Source of the DNA: Planctomycetaceae bacterium
GTDB lineage: Bacteria > Planctomycetota > Planctomycetia > Pirellulales > UBA1268
Assembly (NCBI GenBank): GCA_005789975.1
Contig: SXWC01000169.1
Coordinates: forward strand, 1 to 38,527
DNA: 38,527 bases
Direction of reading: 5' to 3'
Made by a program: the position numbers and the translations under genes. The notes beneath the pieces were generated by a model. That model was not told where the DNA came from and did no database searches. It saw only the letters and a program-made list of their open reading frames with translations. Below, in pieces: positions 7,789-17,100 of this stretch; the first letter of the stretch is position 1, and the number at the start of each line of letters is the position of its first letter.

Positions 7789-9765
7789 ATGTCTTGGCTC
7801 GAGCCGGCGCGACGGTGGTGGCAGGAGTTCACGGGCGAGGAGGAGACGCCCCTGGACGGCGACACGCCCGCCTGGGCCATGAGCCTGACGCTCCACGTCG
7901 CGGTCCTTCTCGCACTGGCGTTCGTCGGCATCCCGTCGATCGCCACGAAGCAGCCGCCGATCACGATTCTCGCTCCGACGCCGGTCTTCGAGGACGAGTT
8001 GCTCGCTGCGCCGGAGATGACCGTGGCGGTCGAGGAGTCATCGGCATCGGCGTCGGCATCGGATACCGAGACCCTCGAGATCACCGACGCCGTCGCGTCC
8101 CTCGTGTCGGATGAACCGGTGGTGACCGTCGACGTGGCCGAGGCCCTCGATGGCGAACTGGTGATCGCCCCCATGGACCTCCCTCCCACCGGCGTCGAAC
8201 TCGGCGAGTATCTGCAGGTTGGCCGGGTGGGAGCCGGCGACACCGGCGTGGGAACGGCCGGCACCGGCGGGGCCGTCGATCGCCTTACGATGGAGATCGC
8301 GGCCTCGCTCCAGCAGCGATCGACCGTCGTCTGCTGGGTGTTCGACCAGTCGGTGAGTCTCGCCGGACAGCGGAAGGAGATCGCAGGACGGCTGGAACGC
8401 GTCTTCGACGAACTCGGGCTCGCCGGAGCCGAGGTGAAAGACCACGAACTGCTCAACCTCGTGTTTGCCTACGGCCAGAAGGTCACGCCGGTCGTCAAGG
8501 AGGCCGTGCGGGAGACCAGCGGGGTCGTCGAGGCGATCGAGTCGATCCCGATCGATGAATCGGGCGTCGAGATGACCTTCACCGCGATCGCCGAGGCGGC
8601 CAAGGCGGCCAAGCAGATGCGGATTTCGGCCGCGAAGCGGAACGTGATGATCATCTGCTTCACCGACGAGGTGGGCAACGACCAGCAGTATGCCGATCAG
8701 GTGGCCGCCTTTTGTCGTGCCCAGGCGATGCGGGTCTATGTCGTCGGGGTGCCGGCCCCCTTCGGCACCCGCGAGGTGAAGATGAAGTTCCGGGAGTTCG
8801 ATCCGAAATACGACAACGACGTGCAGTGGGCCGTCGTCGAACAGGGCCCGGAGACGCTCTACCCCGAGTTGGTTCGAGTGCGGTCCGGCAGCGACGCCGA
8901 CGAGCCGATCGACTCCGGGTTTGGCCCGTTCAGCCTCTCGAAACTCTGCGCGGAGACGGGCGGAATCTATTTTTGCGTGCACGCCAATCGAAACGCCAGC
9001 GGCCGCGTGAGCGACGGCGAGGTCGCCGACATGTCCTCGCGGCTCAGGTATTTCTTCGATTCCACCGTGATGCGCAACTATCGGCCCGACTACCAGTCGG
9101 CCGCCAAGATCGACAAGATGCTGGCTTCCAACCGCGCCATGAAATCGCTGGTCGAGGCCGCGCGGAGTTCGCAGGTTGGCCCGATGGATTCGCCGAGACG
9201 GGTGTTCCCGAGGCAGGACGACGGCGCCTTGGCGCTGCTGCTGAGCGAGGCCCAGAAGAAGGCGGCCGTGTTGCAGCCGAAGATCGACGCGATCTACGGC
9301 ATCCTCGCGGCGGGGCTGTCCGACCGTGACAAAATCGACGAAAAGCGGTGGCAGGCGGGGTACGACCTGGCGATGGGCCGCGTGATGGCGCTGAAGGTGA
9401 GGACCGACGCCTACAACATCATGCTTGCCCAGGCGAAGGCGGGGATGAAGTTCAAGAATCCCAAGAATGACACGTGGAGACTCGAGGCCGACGACGACAT
9501 CTCCGCGGTCGGGTCACAGACCGAGAAACTCGCCGGCCAGTCGCTCATGTTCCTGAAGCGGGTCGTCAATGACCACCCCGGCACGCCCTGGGCCAAGATG
9601 GCGGCCGACGAGCTGCGGCAGCCCCTCGGCTATCGATGGGACGAGAGCTACACCGGGGTCAATGCTCCGAAGATGGGCGACGGCGGCGGCGGTGGCAATC
9701 CTGCCGATGATCGGCGGCGGATGGTCGCCCCGCCGAAGCCGAAGCGGCCGCTGAAGAATCTCTAG
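7789..9765 (+). CDS. Membrane-anchored VWA-domain protein
   Basis: This 658-residue protein has a short cytoplasmic N-terminus, one transmembrane helix at about residues 31-50 (MSLTLHVAVLLALAFVGIPS) and a long acidic Ser/Glu linker. A von Willebrand A-like domain starts near residue 175: VVCWVFDQSVS carries the MIDAS motif D186-x-S188-x-S190, and MIICFTDEVGND supplies a later acidic loop. The C-terminal third is helical and ends in Gly-rich and Lys/Arg-rich stretches. VWA domains bind partners through a metal ion; the partner here is unknown. The ATG at 7789 starts a clean frame, with a GC-rich hairpin (7747-7763) upstream. Similar one-TM VWA proteins are frequent in Planctomycetes. Confidence 0.75.
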   Translation: MSWLEPARRWWQEFTGEEETPLDGDTPAWAMSLTLHVAVLLALAFVGIPSIATKQPPITILAPTPVFEDELLAAPEMTVAVEESSASASASDTETLEITDAVASLVSDEPVVTVDVAEALDGELVIAPMDLPPTGVELGEYLQVGRVGAGDTGVGTAGTGGAVDRLTMEIAASLQQRSTVVCWVFDQSVSLAGQRKEIAGRLERVFDELGLAGAEVKDHELLNLVFAYGQKVTPVVKEAVRETSGVVEAIESIPIDESGVEMTFTAIAEAAKAAKQMRISAAKRNVMIICFTDEVGNDQQYADQVAAFCRAQAMRVYVVGVPAPFGTREVKMKFREFDPKYDNDVQWAVVEQGPETLYPELVRVRSGSDADEPIDSGFGPFSLSKLCAETGGIYFCVHANRNASGRVSDGEVADMSSRLRYFFDSTVMRNYRPDYQSAAKIDKMLASNRAMKSLVEAARSSQVGPMDSPRRVFPRQDDGALALLLSEAQKKAAVLQPKIDAIYGILAAGLSDRDKIDEKRWQAGYDLAMGRVMALKVRTDAYNIMLAQAKAGMKFKNPKNDTWRLEADDDISAVGSQTEKLAGQSLMFLKRVVNDHPGTPWAKMAADELRQPLGYRWDESYTGVNAPKMGDGGGGGNPADDRRRMVAPPKPKRPLKNL

Positions 9766-9829
9766 AACGCGGCCGGGTCAGGTGGCTCGTCGAATCCGCT
9801 CCGGTGGCCACGGCCGTCCCGGATCCGGC

Positions 9830-10474
9830 TCAAAACGTCAGGCTGTCCTCGGCGAAGACTTCCCGGCTCTCGTAGGCGTGGAAGCATCTCGAGATCTTCT
9901 GCGAGAGGATCTGGAGGAACATGCCACGAAACTCCCCCTCGGACCGGTCGGTCGCGGGGATCGCGGTGTTGGACGGAAAGGCGAAGTCGTCGATCCGCTT
10001 TTCGAAGAGGACCTTCTTCGAAGAGACTTCGAACACGCGGACGTGGGCCGACGCCCGGCCGCGGTAGAGCGTCGAGCCTTCGTGCATCCGAAACTCCTCG
10101 AGATCGATACCGACGACGAGGTCGGCGTCGAGTGACTTGCCCAGAGTCGGGTAATCGACCCACGAGTTCTCGTCGATCCAGCGGGCCACTTCCTGTTGTC
10201 CGATGACCCGCGCGCGGCGGACCTTTCCGTCGAGCTGCGTGCCGACCAGCGTGGCGAGTTCGCGGGCGGAACCGGCATCGCTGAACTCGAGCTCCACGAT
10301 CGGCCTGCAGACCACGGCCACATGCTTGCCCCGCAGCCCCTTGAACTCCGCAGGCACGTCGGCCGGCTGGAGCAGGTAGGCGGCCGTCAGCAGGGTCGAG
10401 CAGCCGCAGCAGGCCGGGATCATGAGGAGCGTCAGGGCCGCGAGGCTGACACCTCGGGAGGCGGAGGCGAACAT
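9830..10474 (-). CDS. Conserved small lipoprotein of unknown function
   Basis: The 214-residue product has a lipoprotein-type signal: MFASASRGVSLAALTLLMIPACCGCS, with IPAC or the following Cys as the lipidation site. The mature part contains VAVVCRPIVELEF, ADLVVGIDLEEFRMHEG and ASAHVRVFEVSSKKVLFEKRIDDF. This alternating beta pattern (an ADxVV strand, then a 'vrvfevss' strand) recalls envelope lipoproteins of the GNA1162/CsgG-like type, but I cannot assign it firmly. The start at 10474 has an AGGA about 8 nt upstream. The gene diverges from tilS with 121 bp between them. Confidence 0.65.
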   Translation of the reverse strand: MFASASRGVSLAALTLLMIPACCGCSTLLTAAYLLQPADVPAEFKGLRGKHVAVVCRPIVELEFSDAGSARELATLVGTQLDGKVRRARVIGQQEVARWIDENSWVDYPTLGKSLDADLVVGIDLEEFRMHEGSTLYRGRASAHVRVFEVSSKKVLFEKRIDDFAFPSNTAIPATDRSEGEFRGMFLQILSQKISRCFHAYESREVFAEDSLTF

Positions 10475-10524
10475 GTTCGATTCCTGGGTGGTCCGGCCAG
10501 GCGTTGGCCGGGGCGGGGGAGGGT

Positions 10525-10542
10525 AGCCCCGCACTCGGGGCT
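10525..10542. other. Perfect 7-bp stem-loop in the lipoprotein/tilS divergent region
   Basis: AGCCCCG (10525-10531) and CGGGGCT (10536-10542) pair around a 4-nt loop CACT. The left arm sits in GGGTAGCCCC, a decamer also found in repeat copy 2 at 11921-11930. It could be a repeat fragment or a regulatory hairpin. Confidence 0.4.
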
Positions 10543-10595
10543 GCTCAATGCCGCTTCGACGACCGTCATCTGGCAGAATGGGCAAGGAGCGAGCC

Positions 10596-11675
10596 ATGGG
10601 ATCCACGAAGCAGGCGAACGAGCGGGTCGAGCCGGCGGACGAAGACCGCCCCGGCTTCGTCGCCGCGTTGCGGGCCGCGCTCCCGGCGGAGGGCTTCTGG
10701 ACGATGCCCGTGATCGCCGCCGTGTCGGGGGGAGCCGACAGTGTGGCGCTGCTGATGGCGTTGCGGCGGATCGTGCCAGCCGCCGCCGAGCGGCGGCTGA
10801 TCGTCGTGCATGCCGAACACGACCTGCGGGTGACGGCGGCCGCCGACAGGGCGTTCGTGGAGGCGCTCGCGGACCGACTTGGCCTGGCGCTGGTCTGGCG
10901 GCGGCTCTGCGTGCGCGACGCCGACGATCTCGGCGAGGGGATCGAGGGCCGGGCCCGTCGGCTCCGGTACGGTTTCCTTGCGGAGGTCGCCGCCGCCGTC
11001 GGCGCGAGGCACGTGGTGGTGGCCCACACGGCCGAAGATCAGGCCGAAACCATCCTGCAGCGCATGCTTCGGGGCACCGGGCTTGCCGGCCTCGGCGGCA
11101 TGCCGGCGGCGCGGGCCCTCGATCCGGGCGTGTCGCTGCTGCGGCCGATGCTGGGGCTGGCCCGTGCCGACGCGAGGGCATTTCTTTCCGCGATCGGGCA
11201 GGAGTGGCGGGAGGATCCGACCAACGCCGATCCGCGGCATGCACGAAACTTCCTCCGTCACGAGGTCATCGCCCGCTGTGAGGCCGGGCCGTTTCCGGCC
11301 GCCACGGAATCAATCGTACGACTGGGCCACCAGGCCGCGTTCGTGGCGGCGGCGATCCGCAGTGCGGCCGAACATCTGCTCGAGGCATGTGCGAGCCGGC
11401 ACGCCGACGGCCGCATCGTCCTGCGGGCCAACGAGATCGCCCATCTCGACGGTCATCTCGTGGCCGAGATTTTCGTGGCCCTTTGGCGTCGGGAGGGCTG
11501 GCCGCAACGCGACATGACCGCCCGACACTATGCGGGGCTCGCGGCGATGGCCGGGGGTGACGTGGGGGCCGCGACCGCCTTCGATGTCCCGGGGCGGATC
11601 AAGGTGCGGCGACTGGAGAATGGCCACCTTCACATCCAGCCGCTGTCGCTCCCCGACGAAAGCCCCCCGTCGTGA
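10596..11675 (+). CDS. tilS: tRNA(Ile)-lysidine synthetase
   Basis: TilS converts C34 of the CAU-anticodon tRNA-Ile to lysidine using ATP and lysine, allowing AUA decoding. The 359-residue product carries the PP-loop SGGADS (residues 44-49). It also has the family blocks VVVAHTAEDQAETILQRMLRGTGLAGLGGM and REDPTNADPRHARNFLRHEV (quoted here in part). The C-terminal region is short compared with E. coli TilS (432 residues), lacking much of the extra tRNA-binding domain; shorter forms are common. The ATG at 10596 is chosen because AAGGAG ends 6 nt upstream; ATG 10578 is the alternative. TilS is essential in most bacteria and the gene stands alone here. Confidence 0.93.
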   Translation: MGSTKQANERVEPADEDRPGFVAALRAALPAEGFWTMPVIAAVSGGADSVALLMALRRIVPAAAERRLIVVHAEHDLRVTAAADRAFVEALADRLGLALVWRRLCVRDADDLGEGIEGRARRLRYGFLAEVAAAVGARHVVVAHTAEDQAETILQRMLRGTGLAGLGGMPAARALDPGVSLLRPMLGLARADARAFLSAIGQEWREDPTNADPRHARNFLRHEVIARCEAGPFPAATESIVRLGHQAAFVAAAIRSAAEHLLEACASRHADGRIVLRANEIAHLDGHLVAEIFVALWRREGWPQRDMTARHYAGLAAMAGGDVGAATAFDVPGRIKVRRLENGHLHIQPLSLPDESPPS

Positions 11676-11901
11676 GCCGAGGCCCGGCGCCGGAGATGTG
11701 CCGATGGTCCCGGGCGATGAGCAGAAGGTGGAAAACGTCTGCCCGAGCAGGATGAGGGGATCATCGGCCGGGGAATCCCGCGTCAAAAACCGCAGAAGCC
11801 GAAGTTATACGGCTCCCAGTTGAGCCTCGCGCGTCAAGGGTTGATTGCCCGCGGATTGGGAATCTGGTGGGTGACGCCCGCCGCAGGCGGTTGGTCGGCC
11901 T

Positions 11902-11932
11902 ACGCCGGCTCCCGGGGCACGGGTAGCCCCTC
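11902..11932. repeat. Dispersed 31-bp repeat, copy 2
   Basis: This copy matches 305-335 at 28 of 31 bases. GGGGC (11914-11918) can pair with GCCCC (11926-11930) around a 7-nt loop. It is preceded by another small inverted repeat (CCGC...GCGG, near 11881). The copies are non-coding and lie near a transposase remnant here and a gene start there. Confidence 0.6.
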
Positions 11933-12053
11933 ACGGTCTCCTTGTTCGCCGAGAAGAACGGCGCCACATGCGTGGTTCCCTGCGAACCCTGATCGTGTCG
12001 GCTTGGCCATCTTTATCGCCGGGGAGGGGGCGAGCAAGCTTCGCCGCCGCGAG

Positions 12054-12190
12054 CATGCCGTCATGATCCTTGACGGCGCAGGCTGGCATCGCGCTCACAG
12101 GCTGCGATGGCCACGGCGGAAGCCATCAGGAGCTACCGGACGCTTCGCAGGAAAAACATCCGATCCATCTGCAGAACCCGGTGGATCACG
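12054..12190 (+). mobile_element. Decayed IS630-family transposase remnant
   Basis: Positions 12054-12089 encode HAVMILDGAGWH followed by RAHRLRWP. This matches the block around the second catalytic Asp of IS630-type DDE transposases, which typically read HAVLILDGAGWH...L..P.NI. The expected PPYSPELNPVE block does not follow. In another frame, 12152-12184 encodes KNIRSICRTRW, which weakly resembles the end of such proteins and would imply a deletion or frameshift. No terminal inverted repeats or TA duplication were recognised. The first motif is convincing; the second is tentative. Confidence 0.6.
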
Positions 12191-12214
12191 CCTGAGGATC
12201 AAGTAGGAACCGTA

Positions 12215-13912
12215 TCAGTGGTGCATGCCCTTGGCCTGATAGCCGCCGCGGGCCCGGAACCAGCCGAGCAGGAGCGCGTAACAGGCGAACATTGCGGCGG
12301 GCACATAGGCCGTGAGTTTCAGCGCCTGGCGGCCTCCGAACAGGCCTGCCTGTTCGACGAGGGGCTTGTCCGCCGCGGCCGACGTGCTCGCGGTGCCCGT
12401 CCACCAGGTCACCAGCGACTGCTGCGCGTCGATCGTCTCCGGCTTCGCATTCTCCTTCTGCAGCAGTTCGAGGGCCCGCTGGGCCTCCTTGCCGCCATCC
12501 TCGAGCACGCCCACCTTTGAGCCGTCGAGCCCGACGGTCTTGAGCCAGAGAAACTCGTTCTCCTTGGGCGCCTTGTAGCGCTCGTAGACCGCCTGATCGG
12601 CCTCACGGAGCTTGGCCGACGCGTTCTGATCCTGGAGGAAGCCGATTCCGGGGCCACCGAGCAGGCCGGCGGCGAGCATCCCGACGCCACCAGCCGCGCC
12701 GATCGTGATCGCGCCCCCCTTCGGGAACTGCTCGCTCACCACCGCCAGCATCGTCGGCCAGAGGAACGTCTTGCCGATGCCGTAGACGGTGGCCGCGACG
12801 ATGCACATCACCGCGCCTTCGGCGTTCCCCAGCAGCGTCAGCCCCGTGGCCCCAAACGCCGCCGAGGCGGCCAGCAGCCCCAGCGGGGAGATCCGCTCCA
12901 CGATCGGGCCCGCGAAGAACCGCAGGATGAACATCAGCGCCGACGTATAGACGAAGAGCAGCAGGCCGTTCGCCTTGCTGGCCATGATGGTGCCGGTGAT
13001 CTTCGAGATCCAGGAGTCGGTGCCGAGTTCGACGTATCCCACCATGGCGTGCACGATGAGCAGGAAGGCCAGCAGGAAATGCCCGGCGCGGAAGCCGGTG
13101 GCGGCACCGAACGCGACGAGCAGGCCGGCGGCGATCGACCCGGAGACGACAGGGGAGAGACCGAGGTCGTTCTTGAAGAAGAGCGCGAGCAGACCGCAGA
13201 TGACCGCGGCTCCCCAGAGACCGAGTTCGCCGAGCATGTCGCGGTAGGAGACGCCCGAACTGCTCGCTTCACTCTTCGGGAACCGCTGGCCGATCATCAT
13301 CAGGCCGTAGAGCACGACCGGAATCATGAACAGCGAGATCTGGATCTGCCAGGCGACGGGCTTCGTGGATTCGTTGCCCGCCATGAAGTAGCTCGCCAGA
13401 CCACCGGCGATCAGGCCCCCCGGCCAGCCGGCGTGCAGGATGTTCAGGTAGTGCGTCTTGTTCTTCGGGAAAAGGGTGGCCACGAGCGGATTGACCACCG
13501 CCTCCGCGATCCCGTTGCCGATGGCAAAAAGGAACATGCCCCAGAAGAGGCACTGGAATGCAAGCGGCTTGCCACCGGCCGCGAAGGCGGCACCCGTGGC
13601 GAGCGTGAGGCCGGCGGAGATGACGTGCATCACGAATGCGGAGAACATCAGCGGGCCGAAGCCGATGCGGTCGGCGATCAGGCTCGACAGCAGAATGATG
13701 ATCCCGAAGCCGGTCAGCCCGCCGCCGGTGATCGTGCCGAGTTCGGTCTGGGTGAAGCCGTACTGCTCGGCCCACTGGCCAAGGATCCCGGCACGAATCG
13801 AGAAGCCCACCCCGGCGGCGAGGATGGCCATGAATCCGGCCCACAGGAGTCGCTGTGCGTTGGGGACGGCACCGACACGGTCGTCAGCGGAATGGGAGTG
13901 GTTCGCGGCCAT
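12215..13912 (-). CDS. MFS transporter with large loop before the last helix
   Basis: This 565-residue integral membrane protein has about 12 hydrophobic helices in the major facilitator pattern. They begin with LLWAGFMAILAAGVGFSIRAGILG and include the A-like loop RIGFGPLMF and the segment NILHAGWPGGLIAGGLASY. The last helix (AAMFACYALLLGWF) is separated from the rest by about 110 mostly charged residues (roughly 430-540: QDQNASAKLREADQ...TIDAQQSLVTWW). The substrate is not evident; the pattern recalls sugar or organic-solute permeases. The ATG at 13912 is chosen because upstream sequence in frame is not protein-like. It is divergent from the AsmA-like gene across 255 bp in which I see no strong promoter. 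Confidence 0.85.
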   Translation of the reverse strand: MAANHSHSADDRVGAVPNAQRLLWAGFMAILAAGVGFSIRAGILGQWAEQYGFTQTELGTITGGGLTGFGIIILLSSLIADRIGFGPLMFSAFVMHVISAGLTLATGAAFAAGGKPLAFQCLFWGMFLFAIGNGIAEAVVNPLVATLFPKNKTHYLNILHAGWPGGLIAGGLASYFMAGNESTKPVAWQIQISLFMIPVVLYGLMMIGQRFPKSEASSSGVSYRDMLGELGLWGAAVICGLLALFFKNDLGLSPVVSGSIAAGLLVAFGAATGFRAGHFLLAFLLIVHAMVGYVELGTDSWISKITGTIMASKANGLLLFVYTSALMFILRFFAGPIVERISPLGLLAASAAFGATGLTLLGNAEGAVMCIVAATVYGIGKTFLWPTMLAVVSEQFPKGGAITIGAAGGVGMLAAGLLGGPGIGFLQDQNASAKLREADQAVYERYKAPKENEFLWLKTVGLDGSKVGVLEDGGKEAQRALELLQKENAKPETIDAQQSLVTWWTGTASTSAAADKPLVEQAGLFGGRQALKLTAYVPAAMFACYALLLGWFRARGGYQAKGMHH

Positions 13913-14167
13913 GCGACAAAGCCTCGTGCGTTGAGATGAATCGGAAGCGCGACGGGCCAACAACCGGTCGCCGTCTTCCCCCCGGATATCCCGGAAACCG
14001 CGGCAGCATAGCAAGCGGGGCAGGCTGGCGAAATGGCGGGTTCTTGCGATGCGAAACGGCCCGTGCCGTGGCTTGACCACCCCTCGGGTGACCGCGTACT
14101 TTCCCGCCCCGCTCCCGGAGGAATCGGCTGCCGCGCGATTCCCGTGTCCTGGCCGACGCTCGTCTGC

Positions 14168-17100
14168 ATGAAACCGCTCGCCGACTTACTCTGGATGCTC
14201 GTCCGTTGGACGCTGCCGCTCTCCGTGGCGGCGGTCGTGGTGGCGGTCGCACTCGGATCGAACCGGATCGGCGAAGAGGTGCGGCGACGGATCGAGTCGC
14301 GGCTCCAGGAACGGTTTCCGGGACTCACGGTGCGGGTCGGTGCGGCAAGCCTCGTCGATGGCGAGGGGATCGTCGTGCGTGGTGTCACGTTCGTCGATCC
14401 GACCATGCCGGCGGAACACCGGCGTCTGCTCGTGGTGGACGAAGTCCGGGTCGCCTGCAGCACGACGCTCCAGGATCTCGTGGCGGGTGAGCCCAAGGTC
14501 ACCGCCGTCCGGTTGTGCAGGCCCGTCGTTCACGCCTGCCGCAACGCCGACGGATCCTGGAGCCTCTCAAAACTGACACGGGGTGGCGGGGGGGTGCTGC
14601 CCGTGCCGGTGACGATCGACGACGCGACCCTGATCCTCGAGGGCGCCGGGCTCGGCGCGCGGCTCACGCTACGGAGCATCGGCGTCGATCTTCGGCCGCT
14701 CGCCGCCGGTTCGGGGGGCACGGACACGGCCATCCGCGGGACGGTGGCGGCCGATCTGTTCGATCGCGCCGGCTTCGATGGGAAACTCTCCGCGGGGGGC
14801 GTCTTCACACTGGCCGGACACCTGCAGTCGCTCGACATCTCGCCCCGCCTGCAATCGCTGCTGCCGGCCACCGCCGCCGTGCCGGAGTGGCTCGCCGGCC
14901 TGCGAGGACGACTCGACCTCGAATGGCGGACATCCGGCACCCTCGACGCGCTCGACGCCGCATCCTTCGCCGTCGCGGGTGAGCTCGAATCGGGCCACTT
15001 CGAGCACGCCTCGCTGCCGTTCGCGGTCAGCGACGTGTCGGCGAAGTTCACCGCCGACCGCGGCGGACTGGCCTGCGAGAGGCTCGAGGCCCGCTCCGGG
15101 GCGACGCTCGTGCGCGGCTCCGGCCGGCTCGCCGGCTGGAACCAGGACGCCGACTTCGATTGCCTCGTCGAGTCGGATCGGATGCTCGTGGGCCGGCACT
15201 GGGAGGGCCTGCTGCCGGCGAAGATCGCCACGCACTGGAGCAAGCTTCTGCCGGCCGGCGAAGTCGATCTGCGGGCCCATCTCGTCCGCCGCCGGGGGGT
15301 CGTGACGCCGGACGTCTCGCTGCGTTGCCGCAACGTGTCGCTCACCTACTACCGGTTTCCCTACCGGGTCGATCGCACCGTCGGCACGGTGACGCTCAAG
15401 GACGACCTCCTCTCCATGCACCTCACCGGCGAGGCCGGCGGGCATCCCGTGCACGTCGAGGCCGCGGTCGCCACGGTCGCCGGCGGCCGTGGCTTCGTCG
15501 AGGTGCGGGGCGACGGCATGCGGATCGACGACGCGCTGCTCGCGGCGATGCCACCCAAGAGCGCCGACATCGTGCGTTCGCTGCGGGGGGGCGGCGCCTT
15601 CGACTTCGTGTTCCGGCACAACCGTTCGCCGGAGTTCGCGGGCGGGTTTGCCAACTCCCTCGGGATTCGCCTCACGCAGTGCAGCATGGCCTACGCCGGC
15701 TTTCCCTATCCGCTCGGCAACGTGTCGGGCAGCATCTCGATGGACCGGGGCAACTGGACGATCGGTGAGATCACCGGATCGAACGATACCGGCGTGGTGC
15801 GGTGCACGGGCACCCTCGAGCGGATCGGCGAGGACGACGGCGAACTCAAACTCCACCTCGCGGGGACCAACGTGGTGCTCGAGAAGGAACTCCGCGACGC
15901 GCTTCCCTCGGGCATGCGCCGCATCTGGGACGACGTCGCGCCCCGCGGCAACGCCCGGTTCACGGCGGAGGTGCGGCATCGCGTCAAGGCACGCCGCACG
16001 GAGGTCGAGTTGGAGGCCGAGCCACAGGGGGACACCGTCTCGATCGAGCCGGCCTGGTTTCCCTACCGGCTCGAACGGCTGCGGGGCCGGGTTCAGTTGA
16101 AGAACGGCCTGCTCCGTTTCGAGGACGTGCGGGGGGCCCATGCCCGCACGACGGTCTCCGCCGAGGGGGTCTGTCGATTCACCCCGGACGGCGGCTGGCA
16201 CGTGTCCTTCGAGCGGCTCTCGGCCGACCGCTTTCGCGCCGACCACGAGGTGCTTCAGGCGCTGCCCGCCGGACTCGGGCAGGCCGTCGCCGGCGTCAGG
16301 TTGCGGGGCATGCTCGCGGTCGATGGAGCGCTCGAGATCTACTCGACCGCGCCGACGATTGTCGCGGGGCCGGGCGGACGCAGCGAGACCGTGCCTGGTC
16401 CGGCCGCCGCCGCCTGGGACATGCAAATCGACGTGGAACAGGCCGCGCTCGACGTCGGCTTGCCGCTGGCGCACGTGCACGGCGGCGTGCGTCTGCGAGG
16501 CCAAAGCGACGGCCGGACCTGGCGAACGACCGGAGACGTCGCCATCGACAGCGCCATGTGGAACGGCGTGCAGATGACGGCCGTCCGCGGGCCGTTGATG
16601 ATGGATCAGACGGGGGCGGTGTTCGGGTCGGCGGCGGGGGGCGATTCCCAGGCGGCCACCCGCCGGCTGACGGCGCGGGTGGCCGACGGCACGCTCACGC
16701 TGGACGGCAGCGTCGCGGCGGGCGATGCCGGAGGCTTCACGGTCACCGCCTCGCTCGCCGAAGCCGACCTCGAGCGGCTGGCGGGCGACCTGTGCGGCGG
16801 GGCCCACCACTTCAAGGGCCGGGTGCATGGCGGCATCGAGATTCGCGGCTCGAGGGCCGGCCGGCACTCGCTCACCGGTCGCGGACAGGTCCGGCTGAGC
16901 GATGCCGACATCTACGAGCTCCCCGTGATGATGTCGCTGCTGAAAATCCTGCGGGTGAAGTCGCCGGACCGCAAGGCATTCACCAGCAGCCTGGTCGATT
17001 TCCGGATCGAGGGCCCGCACGCCTACCTCGACACGATCGAACTCTCCGGCGACGCCATCAGCCTCGTGGGGAATGGCGAACTCGACTTCGACTCCAACAT

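Larger units (their letters stand above)
11676..12214. other. 539-bp gene-free stretch with repeat and transposase remnant
   Basis: No intact gene is visible between tilS and the MFS transporter. The stretch holds one copy of a dispersed repeat (11902-11932) and a decayed IS630-type transposase segment (12054-12190). A frame open from 11820 to 12206 has no coding character outside the transposase motif. It looks like an insertion scar. Confidence 0.6.

Noticed and set aside
14073..14102. TTGACC...TACTTT as a promoter for the AsmA-like gene
   Set aside because: The -10 matches the consensus at only 3 of 6 positions with 18-bp spacing; too weak to report.
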